Assembly: GCA_934501475.1 (NCBI GenBank)
Contig: CAKSUL010000059.1
Coordinates: forward strand, 1-10,532
Reading direction: 5' to 3'
Origin: an uncultured Roseovarius sp.
GTDB lineage: Bacteria > Pseudomonadota > Alphaproteobacteria > Rhodobacterales > Rhodobacteraceae
Length of the DNA stretch: 10,532 bases
The notes below the pieces were generated by a model. It was not told the origin of the DNA. It ran no database searches and saw only the letters and a list, made by a program, of their open reading frames with translations. The first letter of the stretch is position 1. The number at the start of each line of letters is the position of its first letter. This document shows, piece after piece, positions 1 through 7,695 of the stretch. The position numbers were made by a program, and so were the translations under genes.

Positions 1-18
1 GCCCAGGGGCAAGGGTGA
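1..18 (+). CDS. Possible 3' end of an upstream gene (perhaps rpoZ, RNA polymerase omega)
   Basis: In the first frame the window opens with five codons reading AQGQG followed by TGA at 16-18. In Rhodobacteraceae the gene before relA/spoT is usually rpoZ, and a C-terminus ending in a short Ala/Gln/Gly tail would suit an omega subunit, but five residues cannot establish identity. A second frame (bases 2-58) also stays open from the window edge and ends overlapping the relA start, so the choice of frame rests on expected context rather than on the sequence alone. Confidence 0.35.
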   Translation, partial: AQGQG

Positions 19-54
19 GACCTGCCATCTGTTCGGCTGTGGTAGGGCACGGGA

Positions 55-2220
55 ATGATCGCTGTCGATGACCTGATCGAACTGATCCGTGCCTACAACC
101 CCCGCACCGACGAAGCCCTGATCCGCGCGGCCTATGCCTATGGCCGCGACATGCATGAGGGGCAGGTCCGCCAATCGGGCGAGCCCTATTTCACCCATCC
201 CGTCGCCGTCGCCGCCATCCTGACCGAACAGCGGCTGGATGATGCCACGATCGTGACCGCGCTGTTGCATGACACGATCGAGGACACCGGTGCCTCCTAC
301 GGTATCGTGCTGGAGAAATTCGGCCGCGAAATCGCCGATCTGGTCGATGGCGTGACCAAACTGACCAATCTGCAGCTCAGCAACACCGAGACCAAGCAGG
401 CCGAGAATTTCCGCAAGCTGTTCATGGCCATGTCCAAGGATCTGCGCGTCATCCTGGTGAAAATTGCCGACCGGCTGCACAACATGCGCACGATCCGCGC
501 CATGCGCACCGAAAAGCAGGTGCAAAAGGCGCGCGAGACGATGGACATCTTTGCCCCGCTGGCCGGGCGCATGGGGATGCAATGGATGCGCGAAGAGCTG
601 GAGGATCTGGCCTTTCGCGTGATCAACCCCGAGGCGCGCGCCTCGATCATGCGCCGCTTCATCACCCTGCAACGCGAGGCGGGCGATGTGATCGACCGCA
701 TCACCGGCGACATGCGCCTTGAGCTGGACAAGGTCGGCATCAAGGCCGAAGTGCTGGGGCGCGCCAAGAAACCCTATTCGATCTGGCGCAAGATGCAGGA
801 AAAGGACATGGGCTTTTCGCGCCTGTCCGACATCTACGGCTTTCGCATCATCACCTCCAGCGAGGCCGATTGCTATGCGGTTCTGGGGGCGATCCATCAG
901 CGCTGGCGCGCGGTGCCGGGCCGGTTCAAGGATTATATCAGCCAACCCAAATCCAACGGCTATCGCAGCATCCACACCACGGTGTCGGGGCGCGACGGCA
1001 AGCGCGTCGAGGTGCAGATCCGCACCCGCCAGATGCATGACGTGGCCGAAACCGGCGTGGCCGCGCATTGGTCCTACCGCGACGGGGTGCGCACGCAGAA
1101 CCCCTTTGCCGTCGATCCGGTCAAATGGGTGGCCTCGCTGACCGAGCAGTTCGACGGTGAGGATGACCACGAGGATTTCCTCGAGGCGGTCAAGCTCGAG
1201 ATGTATGCCGACAAGGTGTTCTGCTTTACCCCCAAGGGCGAGGTGGTCAAACTGCCGCGCGGCGCGACGCCGATTGATTTCGCCTATGCGATCCACACCC
1301 GGCTGGGCAATTCCTGCGTCGGCGCCAAGGTGGACGGGATCCGCGTGCCGCTCTGGACCCGGATCAAGAACGGCCAGTCGGTCGAGGTGATCACCGCCGA
1401 CGGGCAGACCCCGCAGGCGACATGGCTGGACATCGCCACCACCGGCAAGGCCAAGACCGCGATCCGGCGCGCGCTGCGCGATCTGGACCGGGGCCGCTTT
1501 ATCAAGCTGGGGCGCGAACTGGCGCGCTCGGCGTTCGAACATGTCGGCAAGAAGGCCACCGACAAGGCGCTCGAGACCGCCGCGCGCACCTTGCGGCTGG
1601 ACGGGGCGGACACGCTTCTGGCGCGGATGGGCAGTGCGGAACTGACCGCGCGCGAGGTGCTGAATGCGGTCTATCCCGATCTTGCCCCGGCCGACGGCCA
1701 TGAGGTGTCGCGCGACCGCGCGGTTCTGGGGCTGGGCGCGGATCAGCATTCCGAGCGCGCCAAATGCTGTCAGCCGCTGCCCGGCGAGCGAATCGTCGGC
1801 ATCACCTATCGCGGCCGCGGCGTGGTGGTTCACGCCATCGACTGCCCGGTTCTTGGCGCATTTGACGACCAGCCGGACCGCTGGCTGGACCTGCATTGGC
1901 ACACCGGCACCCACCCGGCGGTCTATGATGTGACGCTCGAGATGACGATTGGCAACGACGCGGGCGTATTGGGCCGCATTTGCACCTTGATTGGCGAGAT
2001 GAAGGCCAATATCTCGAACCTTACATTCATCGACCGTAAACCGGATTTCTACCGTTTGCTGCTTGAGTTGGAATTGCGCGACGCAGAGCAGCTGCACTCG
2101 GTCATATCGACACTGGACGCGGATAGCGACGTGGCCCAGGTCGAACGCAAACGTGACCCGTCGCGTGCAACGACAGCAGGGGCGCCCGACCGTGCAATGG
2201 ACGCAGCGCCCGTAAACTAG
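55..2220 (+). CDS. relA/spoT: Bifunctional (p)ppGpp synthetase/hydrolase, Rel/SpoT family
   Basis: Cytoplasmic stringent-response enzyme that makes (p)ppGpp from ATP plus GDP/GTP and also hydrolyses it. At 721 residues it is full length for a long RSH protein. The HD hydrolase domain (about 20-190) keeps R39, H48, the H72-D73 pair in HDTIED, and D139, with the same spacing as the Mn-binding residues of streptococcal Rel, so hydrolase activity is expected. The synthetase domain (about 235-345) has D259, the RFKD motif at 290-293 typical of bifunctional rather than synthetase-only enzymes, and the EVQIRT strand with E319. A TGS domain (about 386-446), a zinc-finger-like region with C571, C572, H593 and C597, and a C-terminal ACT domain (about 622-695) follow. 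The start has a modest AGGG about 8 bases upstream. The stop overlaps the Shine-Dalgarno sequence of the next gene, suggesting co-transcription. It is probably the only long RSH enzyme of the organism, as usual in this class. Confidence 0.97.
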   Translation: MIAVDDLIELIRAYNPRTDEALIRAAYAYGRDMHEGQVRQSGEPYFTHPVAVAAILTEQRLDDATIVTALLHDTIEDTGASYGIVLEKFGREIADLVDGVTKLTNLQLSNTETKQAENFRKLFMAMSKDLRVILVKIADRLHNMRTIRAMRTEKQVQKARETMDIFAPLAGRMGMQWMREELEDLAFRVINPEARASIMRRFITLQREAGDVIDRITGDMRLELDKVGIKAEVLGRAKKPYSIWRKMQEKDMGFSRLSDIYGFRIITSSEADCYAVLGAIHQRWRAVPGRFKDYISQPKSNGYRSIHTTVSGRDGKRVEVQIRTRQMHDVAETGVAAHWSYRDGVRTQNPFAVDPVKWVASLTEQFDGEDDHEDFLEAVKLEMYADKVFCFTPKGEVVKLPRGATPIDFAYAIHTRLGNSCVGAKVDGIRVPLWTRIKNGQSVEVITADGQTPQATWLDIATTGKAKTAIRRALRDLDRGRFIKLGRELARSAFEHVGKKATDKALETAARTLRLDGADTLLARMGSAELTAREVLNAVYPDLAPADGHEVSRDRAVLGLGADQHSERAKCCQPLPGERIVGITYRGRGVVVHAIDCPVLGAFDDQPDRWLDLHWHTGTHPAVYDVTLEMTIGNDAGVLGRICTLIGEMKANISNLTFIDRKPDFYRLLLELELRDAEQLHSVISTLDADSDVAQVERKRDPSRATTAGAPDRAMDAAPVN

Positions 2221-2230
2221 GAGCCCTCAG

Positions 2231-2887
2231 GTGGTATTCAAACGCCGAGACAAGCGACCGATGGGAGAGGTCGCACGCGACTTCTTCTGGCCCAAGGGTG
2301 GCTGGGTGCGTGCGTTCCGCTATGTGAATCACCGTCTGCGCCGCCTGCCGGACCCGCCGCACCGGATCGCGCGCGGCGTCTTTGCGGGCATCTTCGTGAC
2401 GTTTTCGCCATTTTTCGGCCTGCATTTCCTTGGCGCGGCGATCCTTGCCTGGATCATGCGCGGCAATATCATCGCCTCATTGTTGGCCACATTCGTGGGC
2501 AATCCGCTGACCTTTCCGCTGATTGCGGTCACGTCGTTTCAGACCGGGCATTTCCTGCTGGGGCTGGCACATCCGCGTCAGGAGGACGTGCGCACCAACC
2601 TGATGGTGAAATTCGTCAATGCCGGGCGCGATTTCAAAGACAATTTCATGGCGCTGTTCACCAAGGACGTGGCGCATTGGGACGAACTGGGCATCTTTTA
2701 CGATCAGGTGTTCTTTCCCTATATGGTCGGCGGCATCATTCCGGGCCTCATCGCCGGGATGATCGGCTATTACGTCACCCTGCCGCTGATCATCGCCTAT
2801 CAGAACCGCCGCAAGGGGCGGCTCAAGGCAAAACTGGCCGACCTGAGGGAAAAGGCGGCGGCCAAGGCCAAGACGGTCAAGAAATAG
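2231..2887 (+). CDS. DUF2062 family inner-membrane protein
   Basis: Membrane protein of 218 residues, function unknown. The DUF2062 signature is clear: a basic N-terminus, then a Pro-rich IARG segment (46-49), a hydrophobic stretch around 48-75 containing SPFFGLH, and an NPLTFPL motif at 91-97 inside the next membrane segment (about 80-104). A last hydrophobic pair (about 160-190) leads into a very basic, Lys/Ala-rich tail (193-218) that should be cytoplasmic. The start is GTG; it is preferred over the ATG at 2261 because AGGAG at 2219-2223 sits 7 bases before it and because it lies only 10 bases after the relA/spoT stop. The close spacing indicates an operon with relA/spoT. Family membership is from the motif pattern; no biochemical role can be deduced. 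Confidence 0.9.
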   Translation: MVFKRRDKRPMGEVARDFFWPKGGWVRAFRYVNHRLRRLPDPPHRIARGVFAGIFVTFSPFFGLHFLGAAILAWIMRGNIIASLLATFVGNPLTFPLIAVTSFQTGHFLLGLAHPRQEDVRTNLMVKFVNAGRDFKDNFMALFTKDVAHWDELGIFYDQVFFPYMVGGIIPGLIAGMIGYYVTLPLIIAYQNRRKGRLKAKLADLREKAAAKAKTVKK

Positions 2888-2900
2888 CGCGACGCGCGGG

Positions 2901-2954
2901 GCGACATCTGTTTCCATGTTGCGGCGTTCCGGCATAGGCTGGGCGCGACATCTG
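2901..2954 (+). repeat. Pair of 10-bp direct repeats upstream of pdxJ
   Basis: GCGACATCTG occurs at 2901-2910 and again at 2945-2954, 44 bases apart, in the 89-base gap before pdxJ. The second copy lies 22 bases before the pdxJ start. A weak promoter-like pair (TTTCCA at 2911-2916 and CATAGG at 2933-2938, spacer 16) sits between the copies. The repeat could bind a regulator, but it could also be chance in a GC-rich gap. Confidence 0.3.
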
Positions 2955-2976
2955 ACTGTTGAAAGGGGACGTTCAA

Positions 2977-3735
2977 ATGACAAGGCTGCGTCTGGGTGTG
3001 AATATCGATCATGTGGCGACGGTGCGCAATGCGCGGGGCGGGGCGATCCCGGACCCGGTGCGCGCCGCCCTCCTGGCCCAGAAGGCCGGGGCCGACGGCA
3101 TCACCGCGCATCTGCGCGAGGACCGCAGGCATATCCGGGACGCCGATATCGACGCGCTGATGGGTGCGCTGGACATCCCGCTGAACTTCGAGATGGCGAC
3201 AACCGATGAGATGCAGGCCATCGCCCTGCGTCACAAGCCCCACGCCGTCTGCGTCGTGCCCGAAAAGCGCGAGGAACGCACCACCGAAGGCGGGCTGGAC
3301 GTGGCGCGCGAGGAAAACAGGCTGGCCCGTTTCATCGCGCCGCTGCGCGATGCGGGCTGCCGGGTGTCGATCTTCATCGCCGCCGATCCCGCCCAGATCG
3401 ACGCCGCCGCGCGCATCGGCGCCGAGGTGATCGAACTGCACACCGGTGCCTATTGCGACGCCCATGCCGAGGGCGCGGCGGACAAGGCCGATCAGGAATT
3501 GCACGCCCTGCGCGAGATGTCGGCCTATGCCCACTCGCTCGGGCTTGAGGTGCATGCCGGGCACGGGCTGAGCTATGACACGGTTGGCCCCGTCGCCGGT
3601 TTTCCCGAATTGCGCGAACTCAATATCGGGCATTTCCTGATCGGCGAGGCGATTTTCCGCGGGCTGGGCCCGGCGATTGCCGAAATGCGCGCGCTGATGG
3701 ACGCCGCGCGCGCCGATGTGGCCGTGTCGTCGTAA
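2977..3735 (+). CDS. pdxJ: Pyridoxine 5'-phosphate synthase PdxJ
   Basis: Catalyses the last ring-closing step of the DXP-dependent vitamin B6 pathway, condensing 3-amino-2-oxopropyl phosphate with 1-deoxy-D-xylulose 5-phosphate to pyridoxine 5'-phosphate in the cytoplasm. The 252-residue protein aligns with E. coli PdxJ almost without gaps: [15 protein letters not shown] at 7-21, the HLREDRRH active-site segment (H45, R47, H52), E72, the [14 protein letters not shown] loop at 95-108, the IELHTG strand at 152-157, AGHG at 194-197 and NIGH at 216-219. A reading frame continues upstream to a TTG at 2959, but the ATG at 2977 is chosen because a strong AAAGGGGA lies 8 bases before it and the family begins at this point. 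Its TAA stop shares a base with the ATG of the next gene. Confidence 0.97.
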   Translation: MTRLRLGVNIDHVATVRNARGGAIPDPVRAALLAQKAGADGITAHLREDRRHIRDADIDALMGALDIPLNFEMATTDEMQAIALRHKPHAVCVVPEKREERTTEGGLDVAREENRLARFIAPLRDAGCRVSIFIAADPAQIDAAARIGAEVIELHTGAYCDAHAEGAADKADQELHALREMSAYAHSLGLEVHAGHGLSYDTVGPVAGFPELRELNIGHFLIGEAIFRGLGPAIAEMRALMDAARADVAVSS

Positions 3736-4172
3736 TGAGCGCGCTGCGCTACGCATTGGTGTTTCTGGGCATCGCCCTCGGCGCGGCGTTGGCGATCCGG
3801 GGGTTGAACCTGACCTTCACATCGCAGGTCGGATCGTCGGCGCAGCTTTTGGTGCCGGCGATGATCGCCGCATTGATCGAGGGGCAGCGCCATGTGCGCG
3901 CCCGTCGGCGCAAGTTCACCCTGCGTGATATCTGGCTGTTCAGCGGATGGGCCACGGTGCTGGCGATGGCGTTGAATGTCGGGATCGGCTTTGGCGCGGG
4001 GGCGCTGGCCCCTGAATTCGCCAAGCTGACGATCGCGCCGCTTTTTTCGGCGCAGTTCAATATGCTGCTTGGCCTCTATGGGCTGGGGTATCTGCTGTGC
4101 AACCGCTTCTTTGCGGGGATCGGCGCCTATAACGAATTGCACGCCATGACACGGCGCGGTGAGATCGAATGA
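3735..4172 (+). CDS. Small four-helix membrane protein, ABZJ_00895-like
   Basis: Predicted inner-membrane protein of 145 residues with four hydrophobic segments (about 5-21, 35-49, 67-90 and 106-127), a basic RHVRARRRK loop (52-60) after the second, and a short polar C-terminus. The pattern resembles the ABZJ_00895 family of conserved membrane proteins, for which I know of no established function; this assignment is from memory of the family pattern. The ATG overlaps the pdxJ stop by one base (TAATG), so translation is probably coupled to pdxJ. The TGA stop overlaps the ATG of a 40-codon frame that runs to the next gene. Nothing in the sequence links it directly to vitamin B6. Confidence 0.8.
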   Translation: MSALRYALVFLGIALGAALAIRGLNLTFTSQVGSSAQLLVPAMIAALIEGQRHVRARRRKFTLRDIWLFSGWATVLAMALNVGIGFGAGALAPEFAKLTIAPLFSAQFNMLLGLYGLGYLLCNRFFAGIGAYNELHAMTRRGEIE

Positions 4173-4291
4173 GCCGGCACGACACCCGGCCGATCCTCTG
4201 CCGCCCCGTGATCGGGTTTACGAAATGCTGCGCCATGATCGGCGCGCCAGCGCATGAAACTTCATCACAAGGCCGGAGGTCTGACACATGA
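4169..4291 (+). CDS. Possible 40-codon small ORF coupled to both neighbours
   Basis: An ATG at 4169 overlaps the stop of the membrane-protein gene as ATGA, and the frame ends with TGA at 4289-4291, overlapping the ATG (4288) of the next gene again as ATGA. It would encode a 40-residue peptide with three cysteines (11, 20, 21). The first 27 codons are nearly all G/C-ending, like real genes here, while the last dozen are mixed; that could mean a decayed gene, or that only part of the frame matters. No family is recognised. Without conservation data it may be only a chance frame that keeps ribosomes moving to the downstream start, which has its own strong ribosome-binding site. Confidence 0.25.
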   Translation: MSRHDTRPILCRPVIGFTKCCAMIGAPAHETSSQGRRSDT

Positions 4292-4722
4292 TCCGCATCG
4301 CATTCCTGGCAAGCCTGCTTGCCGCGCCCGTCGCCGCCCAGGAGGTGATCCCCTGCGACTGGATCGCGCGCGCCGACGCCATCGTCGAGCCGTGGGAGAA
4401 GCACAGCACCACATTTGCCAATGGCGCTGTGCGCCTGGCGCTGATGGATGTGGTCGAACCCGCCGCAGCGGCGTTCCACATCCTGATCCTGTCGCCCCCC
4501 CATGACGAGATCGGCAATCGCCAGTGCCGCACGCTGGGCAAAAGCGGAACAATCGGGTTTGGCGGCGTGGACTGGGACAGCCTGAGGGCGGGCTATGATC
4601 CGGCCATCGGTCTCACCTTCGAGATCCATGTCGAAGTCTATAACGGCGAATATTCCGAGCGCCAGATCCTGAACTTCACCCTCAATCAGGCGACCGGCGC
4701 GATCGGCGCGCGGCTGCGCTGA
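4288..4722 (+). CDS. Small exported protein of unknown function
   Basis: The 144-residue product opens with a short signal peptide (basic Arg3, hydrophobic 4-16) and a likely cleavage after AQ at about residue 18, so the mature protein of about 126 residues should be periplasmic. The mature part has exactly two cysteines (C23 and C80) that could form a disulfide, an acidic, strand-rich C-terminal half and no transmembrane segment. I do not recognise a family. The start is well supported: GGAGG at 4275-4279 lies 8 bases upstream. It sits in the pdxJ-acpS interval, 14 bases before acpS, and its stop overlaps the acpS Shine-Dalgarno (GAGGGG), so it is likely co-transcribed. It is read as genuine because of the signal peptide, codon use and ribosome-binding site. 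Confidence 0.8.
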   Translation: MIRIAFLASLLAAPVAAQEVIPCDWIARADAIVEPWEKHSTTFANGAVRLALMDVVEPAAAAFHILILSPPHDEIGNRQCRTLGKSGTIGFGGVDWDSLRAGYDPAIGLTFEIHVEVYNGEYSERQILNFTLNQATGAIGARLR

Positions 4723-4736
4723 GGGGCCGCGCGGGC

Positions 4737-5138
4737 ATGATTCTGGGCATCGGCACCGACCTTGCGAATATCGACCGCATCGCCGCCACGCTCGAGCGGT
4801 TCGGCGACCGGTTCCGCACCCGCGTCTTTACCGAGGTCGAGCAACGCAAGGCCGAGGCCCGCGCCGACACTCCCGGCACCTATGCCAAACGCTGGGCCGC
4901 GAAAGAGGCCTGTTCCAAGGCGCTTGGCACGGGCCTGCGCATGGGCATCGCCTGGAAGGACATGGCCGTCAGCAACCTTGCCAGCGGGCAGCCGGTCATG
5001 CAGGTCACCGGCTGGGCCGCCGCGCGCCTGGCCGAGATGACACCGCCCGGGCACGAGGCGATCATCCATGTCACCCTGACCGATGACCACCCCTGGGCGC
5101 AGGCCTTCGTGGTGATCGAGGCGCGCCCGATCCCCTGA
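4737..5138 (+). CDS. acpS: Holo-[acyl-carrier-protein] synthase AcpS
   Basis: Transfers the 4'-phosphopantetheine arm of coenzyme A to a serine of apo-ACP, activating it for fatty acid synthesis. The 133 residues match the usual AcpS length of about 120-135. The N-terminal [12 protein letters not shown] (4-15) supplies Mg ligand D8, and the [13 protein letters not shown] segment (54-66) supplies E57 and K61, the core of the phosphopantetheinyl transferase signature. The end has the expected [13 protein letters not shown] pattern (111-123). Only 14 bases separate it from the preceding secreted-protein gene, and GAGGGG overlapping that gene's stop serves as ribosome-binding site. Placement just before lepB, rnc and era is the common alphaproteobacterial arrangement. 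Confidence 0.96.
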   Translation: MILGIGTDLANIDRIAATLERFGDRFRTRVFTEVEQRKAEARADTPGTYAKRWAAKEACSKALGTGLRMGIAWKDMAVSNLASGQPVMQVTGWAAARLAEMTPPGHEAIIHVTLTDDHPWAQAFVVIEARPIP

Positions 5139-5166
5139 ACCGGCAGGGCGCGCGCCGATGCGCATC

Positions 5167-5195
5167 TTGACACGCCGCCCGCACCCGCCCATGAA
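5167..5195 (+). promoter_or_regulatory. Putative sigma-70 promoter for lepB-rnc-era
   Basis: In the 87-base gap between acpS and lepB there is a perfect TTGACA (-35) at 5167-5172, followed after 17 bases by CATGAA (5190-5195), a weak -10 with three of six consensus positions. Alphaproteobacterial promoters often keep the -35 better than the -10. This is the longest non-coding gap within the acpS-era block, which also favours a promoter here. A small CCCGC/GCGGG hairpin (about 5185-5200) overlaps the -10. Confidence 0.45.
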
Positions 5196-5225
5196 GCGGG
5201 CAACACCCCGAGCGCGGAGAGTAGA

Positions 5226-6062
5226 ATGAAAAGCGACGCCAAAGGCGGCAATTCGATTGTCGAGACGATCAAGACCATTGTCTATGCCCTGCTGATCGCG
5301 GGCATCTTCCGCACGCTGTTCTTTCAACCGTTCTGGATTCCGTCCGGGTCGATGAAGGACACGCTGCTGATCGGGGATTTCCTGTTCGTGAACAAGATGG
5401 CCTATGGCTATTCCTATGCGTCCTGCCCGTCGATCCGCATCGCCTCGCTCGGGATCAATCTGGACGCCAAGAAGATCTGCGGCTTTCTTGATGGCGACAA
5501 CACCCGCCTGCTGGGTTCCGAACCCGAGCGCGGCGACATCATCGTGTTCCGCCACCCGGTCAACGGCACCGATTTCATCAAGCGTCTGGTGGGATTGCCC
5601 GGCGACAAGGTGCAGGTCAAGGACGGTGTCCTGAACATCAACGGCAGCCCGGTCAAACTCGAGCCCGCCGGCAGCTTTGATGAGGTCGCCGAACCCCAGG
5701 GCCCGATGGGCAGCCGCCCGCGCTGTGAAAACGGTGTCGTGGGCGAGGGCGGTCTGTGCAGCAAATCGCGCATGATCGAAACCCTGCCGGGCGGACACGC
5801 GCATTCGATCCTGAACATCGGGGATCAGCGCTCTGACAACACCGCCGTGTTCTCGGTTCCCGAGGGGCATTATTTCTTCATGGGTGACAACCGCGACAAC
5901 TCGACCGACAGCCGCTTTCCGCAGACTGTCGGCGGTGTCGGCTTCGTGCCCTATGAAAACCTGATCGGGCGGGCGGGGCGTGTGGTGTTCTCATCTGCCG
6001 GGCGCTCGATGCTCTATTTCTGGACCTGGCGCAGCGACCGGTTCTTCAAGAGGCTTGAGTGA
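5226..6062 (+). CDS. lepB: Signal peptidase I LepB
   Basis: Inner-membrane serine protease that removes signal peptides from exported proteins, including presumably the two exported proteins encoded in this window. It has one N-terminal membrane anchor (about 15-33) followed by the periplasmic catalytic domain. Box B is PSGSMKDTL with nucleophile S42. Box D is [11 protein letters not shown] with general base K119. Box E is [11 protein letters not shown] at 220-230. Between boxes B and C lies an insertion (about 60-100) with cysteines C67 and C85, and C167/C178 occupy a position like the disulfide of E. coli LepB. The 278-residue length is normal for Rhodobacteraceae. GGAG at 5216-5219 lies 6 bases before the ATG. 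The stop overlaps the rnc start by four bases (GTGA), implying translational coupling. Confidence 0.96.
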   Translation: MKSDAKGGNSIVETIKTIVYALLIAGIFRTLFFQPFWIPSGSMKDTLLIGDFLFVNKMAYGYSYASCPSIRIASLGINLDAKKICGFLDGDNTRLLGSEPERGDIIVFRHPVNGTDFIKRLVGLPGDKVQVKDGVLNINGSPVKLEPAGSFDEVAEPQGPMGSRPRCENGVVGEGGLCSKSRMIETLPGGHAHSILNIGDQRSDNTAVFSVPEGHYFFMGDNRDNSTDSRFPQTVGGVGFVPYENLIGRAGRVVFSSAGRSMLYFWTWRSDRFFKRLE

Positions 6063-6742
6063 AACTTTCCGCGGATCTCAAGGCCTTTGCCGATCGGCTG
6101 GGGCATGACTTTGCGCAGCCCGCGCTGCTGGTTCAGGCGGTCACCCACGCCTCGATGTCCTCGCCCACGCGCAATGACAATCAGCGGCTGGAATTCCTGG
6201 GCGACCGGGTGCTGGGCCTCGTGATGTCCGAGGCCCTTCTGGCGTCCGACCCCAATGCCAGCGAAGGCCAGTTGGCGCCGCGTTTCAATGCATTGGTGCG
6301 CAAGGAAACCTGCGCCGATGTCGCGCGCGAGATTGACCTCGGCGCGGTGCTGAAACTGGGGCGTTCGGAAATGCTGTCGGGCGGGCGGCGCAAACAGGCG
6401 CTGCTTGGCGATGCCATGGAGGCGGTGATCGCCGCCGTCTATCACGATGCCGGCTTCGAGGCGGCGCGCGACATGGTGCTGCGCCTTTGGGGCGCGCGCA
6501 TCGGTCAGGTCAAGGATGACGCACGCGACCCCAAGACCGCCCTTCAGGAATGGGCGCAGGCGCGCGCCCTGCCGCCGCCCGAATATGAACAGACCGCACG
6601 CAGCGGCCCCGACCATGCCCCGGTCTTCACCATCACCGCCCGATTGCAGAACGGCGAAAACGCCACCGCCTCGGCGGGATCGAAACGCCAGGCCGAACAG
6701 GCCGCCGCCCAGGCCCTTCTCGACAGGATCACACAGACATGA
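6059..6742 (+). CDS. rnc: Ribonuclease III
   Basis: Cytoplasmic endonuclease that cuts double-stranded RNA, processing rRNA precursors and regulating some mRNAs. The 227 residues contain the catalytic domain (about 5-150) with signature [10 protein letters not shown] at 43-52 (metal-binding E45 and D49) and [12 protein letters not shown] at 117-128 (D118, E121), then a double-stranded-RNA-binding domain (about 157-225) ending in the expected [14 protein letters not shown]. The position corresponding to E. coli E38 is Q42 here; the core metal ligands are intact, so activity is expected. The GTG start overlaps the lepB stop (GTGA), and the stop overlaps the era ATG (ATGA), making lepB-rnc-era a translationally coupled unit. 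No separate ribosome-binding site is evident. Confidence 0.96.
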   Translation: MKLSADLKAFADRLGHDFAQPALLVQAVTHASMSSPTRNDNQRLEFLGDRVLGLVMSEALLASDPNASEGQLAPRFNALVRKETCADVAREIDLGAVLKLGRSEMLSGGRRKQALLGDAMEAVIAAVYHDAGFEAARDMVLRLWGARIGQVKDDARDPKTALQEWAQARALPPPEYEQTARSGPDHAPVFTITARLQNGENATASAGSKRQAEQAAAQALLDRITQT

Positions 6743-7644
6743 GCAAACGCGCCGGATTCATCGCCCTGATCGGAGAGCCGAACGCCGGCAAATCCACCCT
6801 GCTGAACCGCATGGTCGGCGCCAAGGTCAGCATCGTCACCCACAAGGTCCAGACCACCCGCGCCCGGATCCGCGGCGTTGCCATCGAGGGCGACAGCCAG
6901 CTGGTCTTTGTCGACACGCCCGGCCTGTTCAAACCGCGCCGCCGGCTGGATCGCGCGATGGTCGCGGCGGCCTGGGGCGGGGCGGCGGATGCCGATGTCG
7001 TGGTCCTGCTGATCGAGGCGCATCGTGGCCTGACAGAAGGTGTTGCAGCCATCCTCGAAGGGCTGGGCGACATCACGAGCGGGCGCAAGGTGGCGCTGGC
7101 CATCAACAAGATCGACCGCGTGAAATCCGAGGTGCTGCTGGCGCTGACCCAGGACATGAACGCGCGGTTCGACTTTGCCGAAACCTTCATGATCTCGGCC
7201 GAAAAGGGTCACGGCGTCGCGGCGCTGCGCAGCTGGCTGGCGGATGAGGTGCCCGAAGGCCCCTGGCTCTATCCCGAGGACCAGATCGCCGATCTGCCAC
7301 TACGCATGATCGCCGCCGAAATCACCCGCGAGAAACTGACCCTGCGTCTGCATCAGGAACTGCCCTATCAGCTGACGGTGGAAACCGAAAACTGGGAGGA
7401 TCGCAAGGACGGCTCGGTGCGCATCGACCAGTTGATCTATGTGATGCGCGATGGTCACAAGGGCATCGTGCTGGGCCACAAGGGCGAAACGATCAAATCC
7501 GTCTCCAAGGCCGCGCGCGCCGAGCTGGAGGAATTCCTCGACCGCCGCGTGCATCTGTTCCTTCAGATCAAGGTGCGCCCCAACTGGCTGGAAGACGCCG
7601 AGCGCTACAGGGAAATGGGGCTTGATTTCAAGGACGGGAACTGA
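6739..7644 (+). CDS. era: GTPase Era
   Basis: Essential GTPase that binds 16S rRNA near its 3' end during 30S assembly. The 301-residue protein has the full GTPase set: P-loop GEPNAGKST at 12-20, TT switch at 39-40, DTPG at 59-62, NKID at 123-126 and SAEKG at 153-157. A C-terminal KH RNA-binding domain follows (about 200-280) with the GHKGETIK loop at 246-253. The end ([14 protein letters not shown]) is the usual Era tail. The ATG overlaps the rnc stop by four bases, so translation is coupled to rnc. This pairing is common, since RNase III and Era act in the same 30S maturation pathway. Confidence 0.97.
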   Translation: MSKRAGFIALIGEPNAGKSTLLNRMVGAKVSIVTHKVQTTRARIRGVAIEGDSQLVFVDTPGLFKPRRRLDRAMVAAAWGGAADADVVVLLIEAHRGLTEGVAAILEGLGDITSGRKVALAINKIDRVKSEVLLALTQDMNARFDFAETFMISAEKGHGVAALRSWLADEVPEGPWLYPEDQIADLPLRMIAAEITREKLTLRLHQELPYQLTVETENWEDRKDGSVRIDQLIYVMRDGHKGIVLGHKGETIKSVSKAARAELEEFLDRRVHLFLQIKVRPNWLEDAERYREMGLDFKDGN

Positions 7645-7660
7645 GCCCGCCGTGCCCCTT

Positions 7661-7679
7661 CATTTTTCCTTAAATACTC
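7661..7679. other. AT-rich TTAAATACTC motif between era and the DUF1491 gene
   Basis: The 51-base gap after era contains CATTTTTCCTTAAATACTC, strikingly AT-rich for this genome, followed by a CCCCGGCC run. I recall very similar strings (TTTTTCCTTAAATACTC or CCAAATACTCCCGGG) recurring between genes in Rhodobacteraceae, so this may be a dispersed intergenic repeat. Locally it could act as a weak terminator for era (T-rich) or as a -10-like element for the next gene (TAAATA at 7671-7676, without a good -35). Confidence 0.4.
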
Positions 7680-7695
7680 AAATCCCCGGCCTGCC

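Noticed and set aside
2..58. Second open frame from the window edge overlapping the relA start
   Set aside because: Too short to judge, and its residues suggest nothing; the alternative frame ending at 18 fits an rpoZ end better.
2959..2976. TTG start adding six residues to PdxJ
   Set aside because: This start lies upstream of and overlaps the AAAGGGGA ribosome-binding site; the ATG at 2977 fits the family and spacing.
2800..3756. A 318-codon open frame on the - strand opposite pdxJ
   Set aside because: pdxJ is certain on the + strand; the antisense product is His/Gln/Arg-rich with no family pattern.
4686..5870. A 394-codon open frame on the - strand opposite acpS and lepB
   Set aside because: Antisense shadow produced by GC-rich third positions; it spans two well-identified genes and shows no recognisable domain.
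6447..7247. A 266-codon + strand frame across the rnc-era junction
   Set aside because: Out-of-frame shadow of two certain genes, with an Arg/Pro-rich composition typical of such frames.
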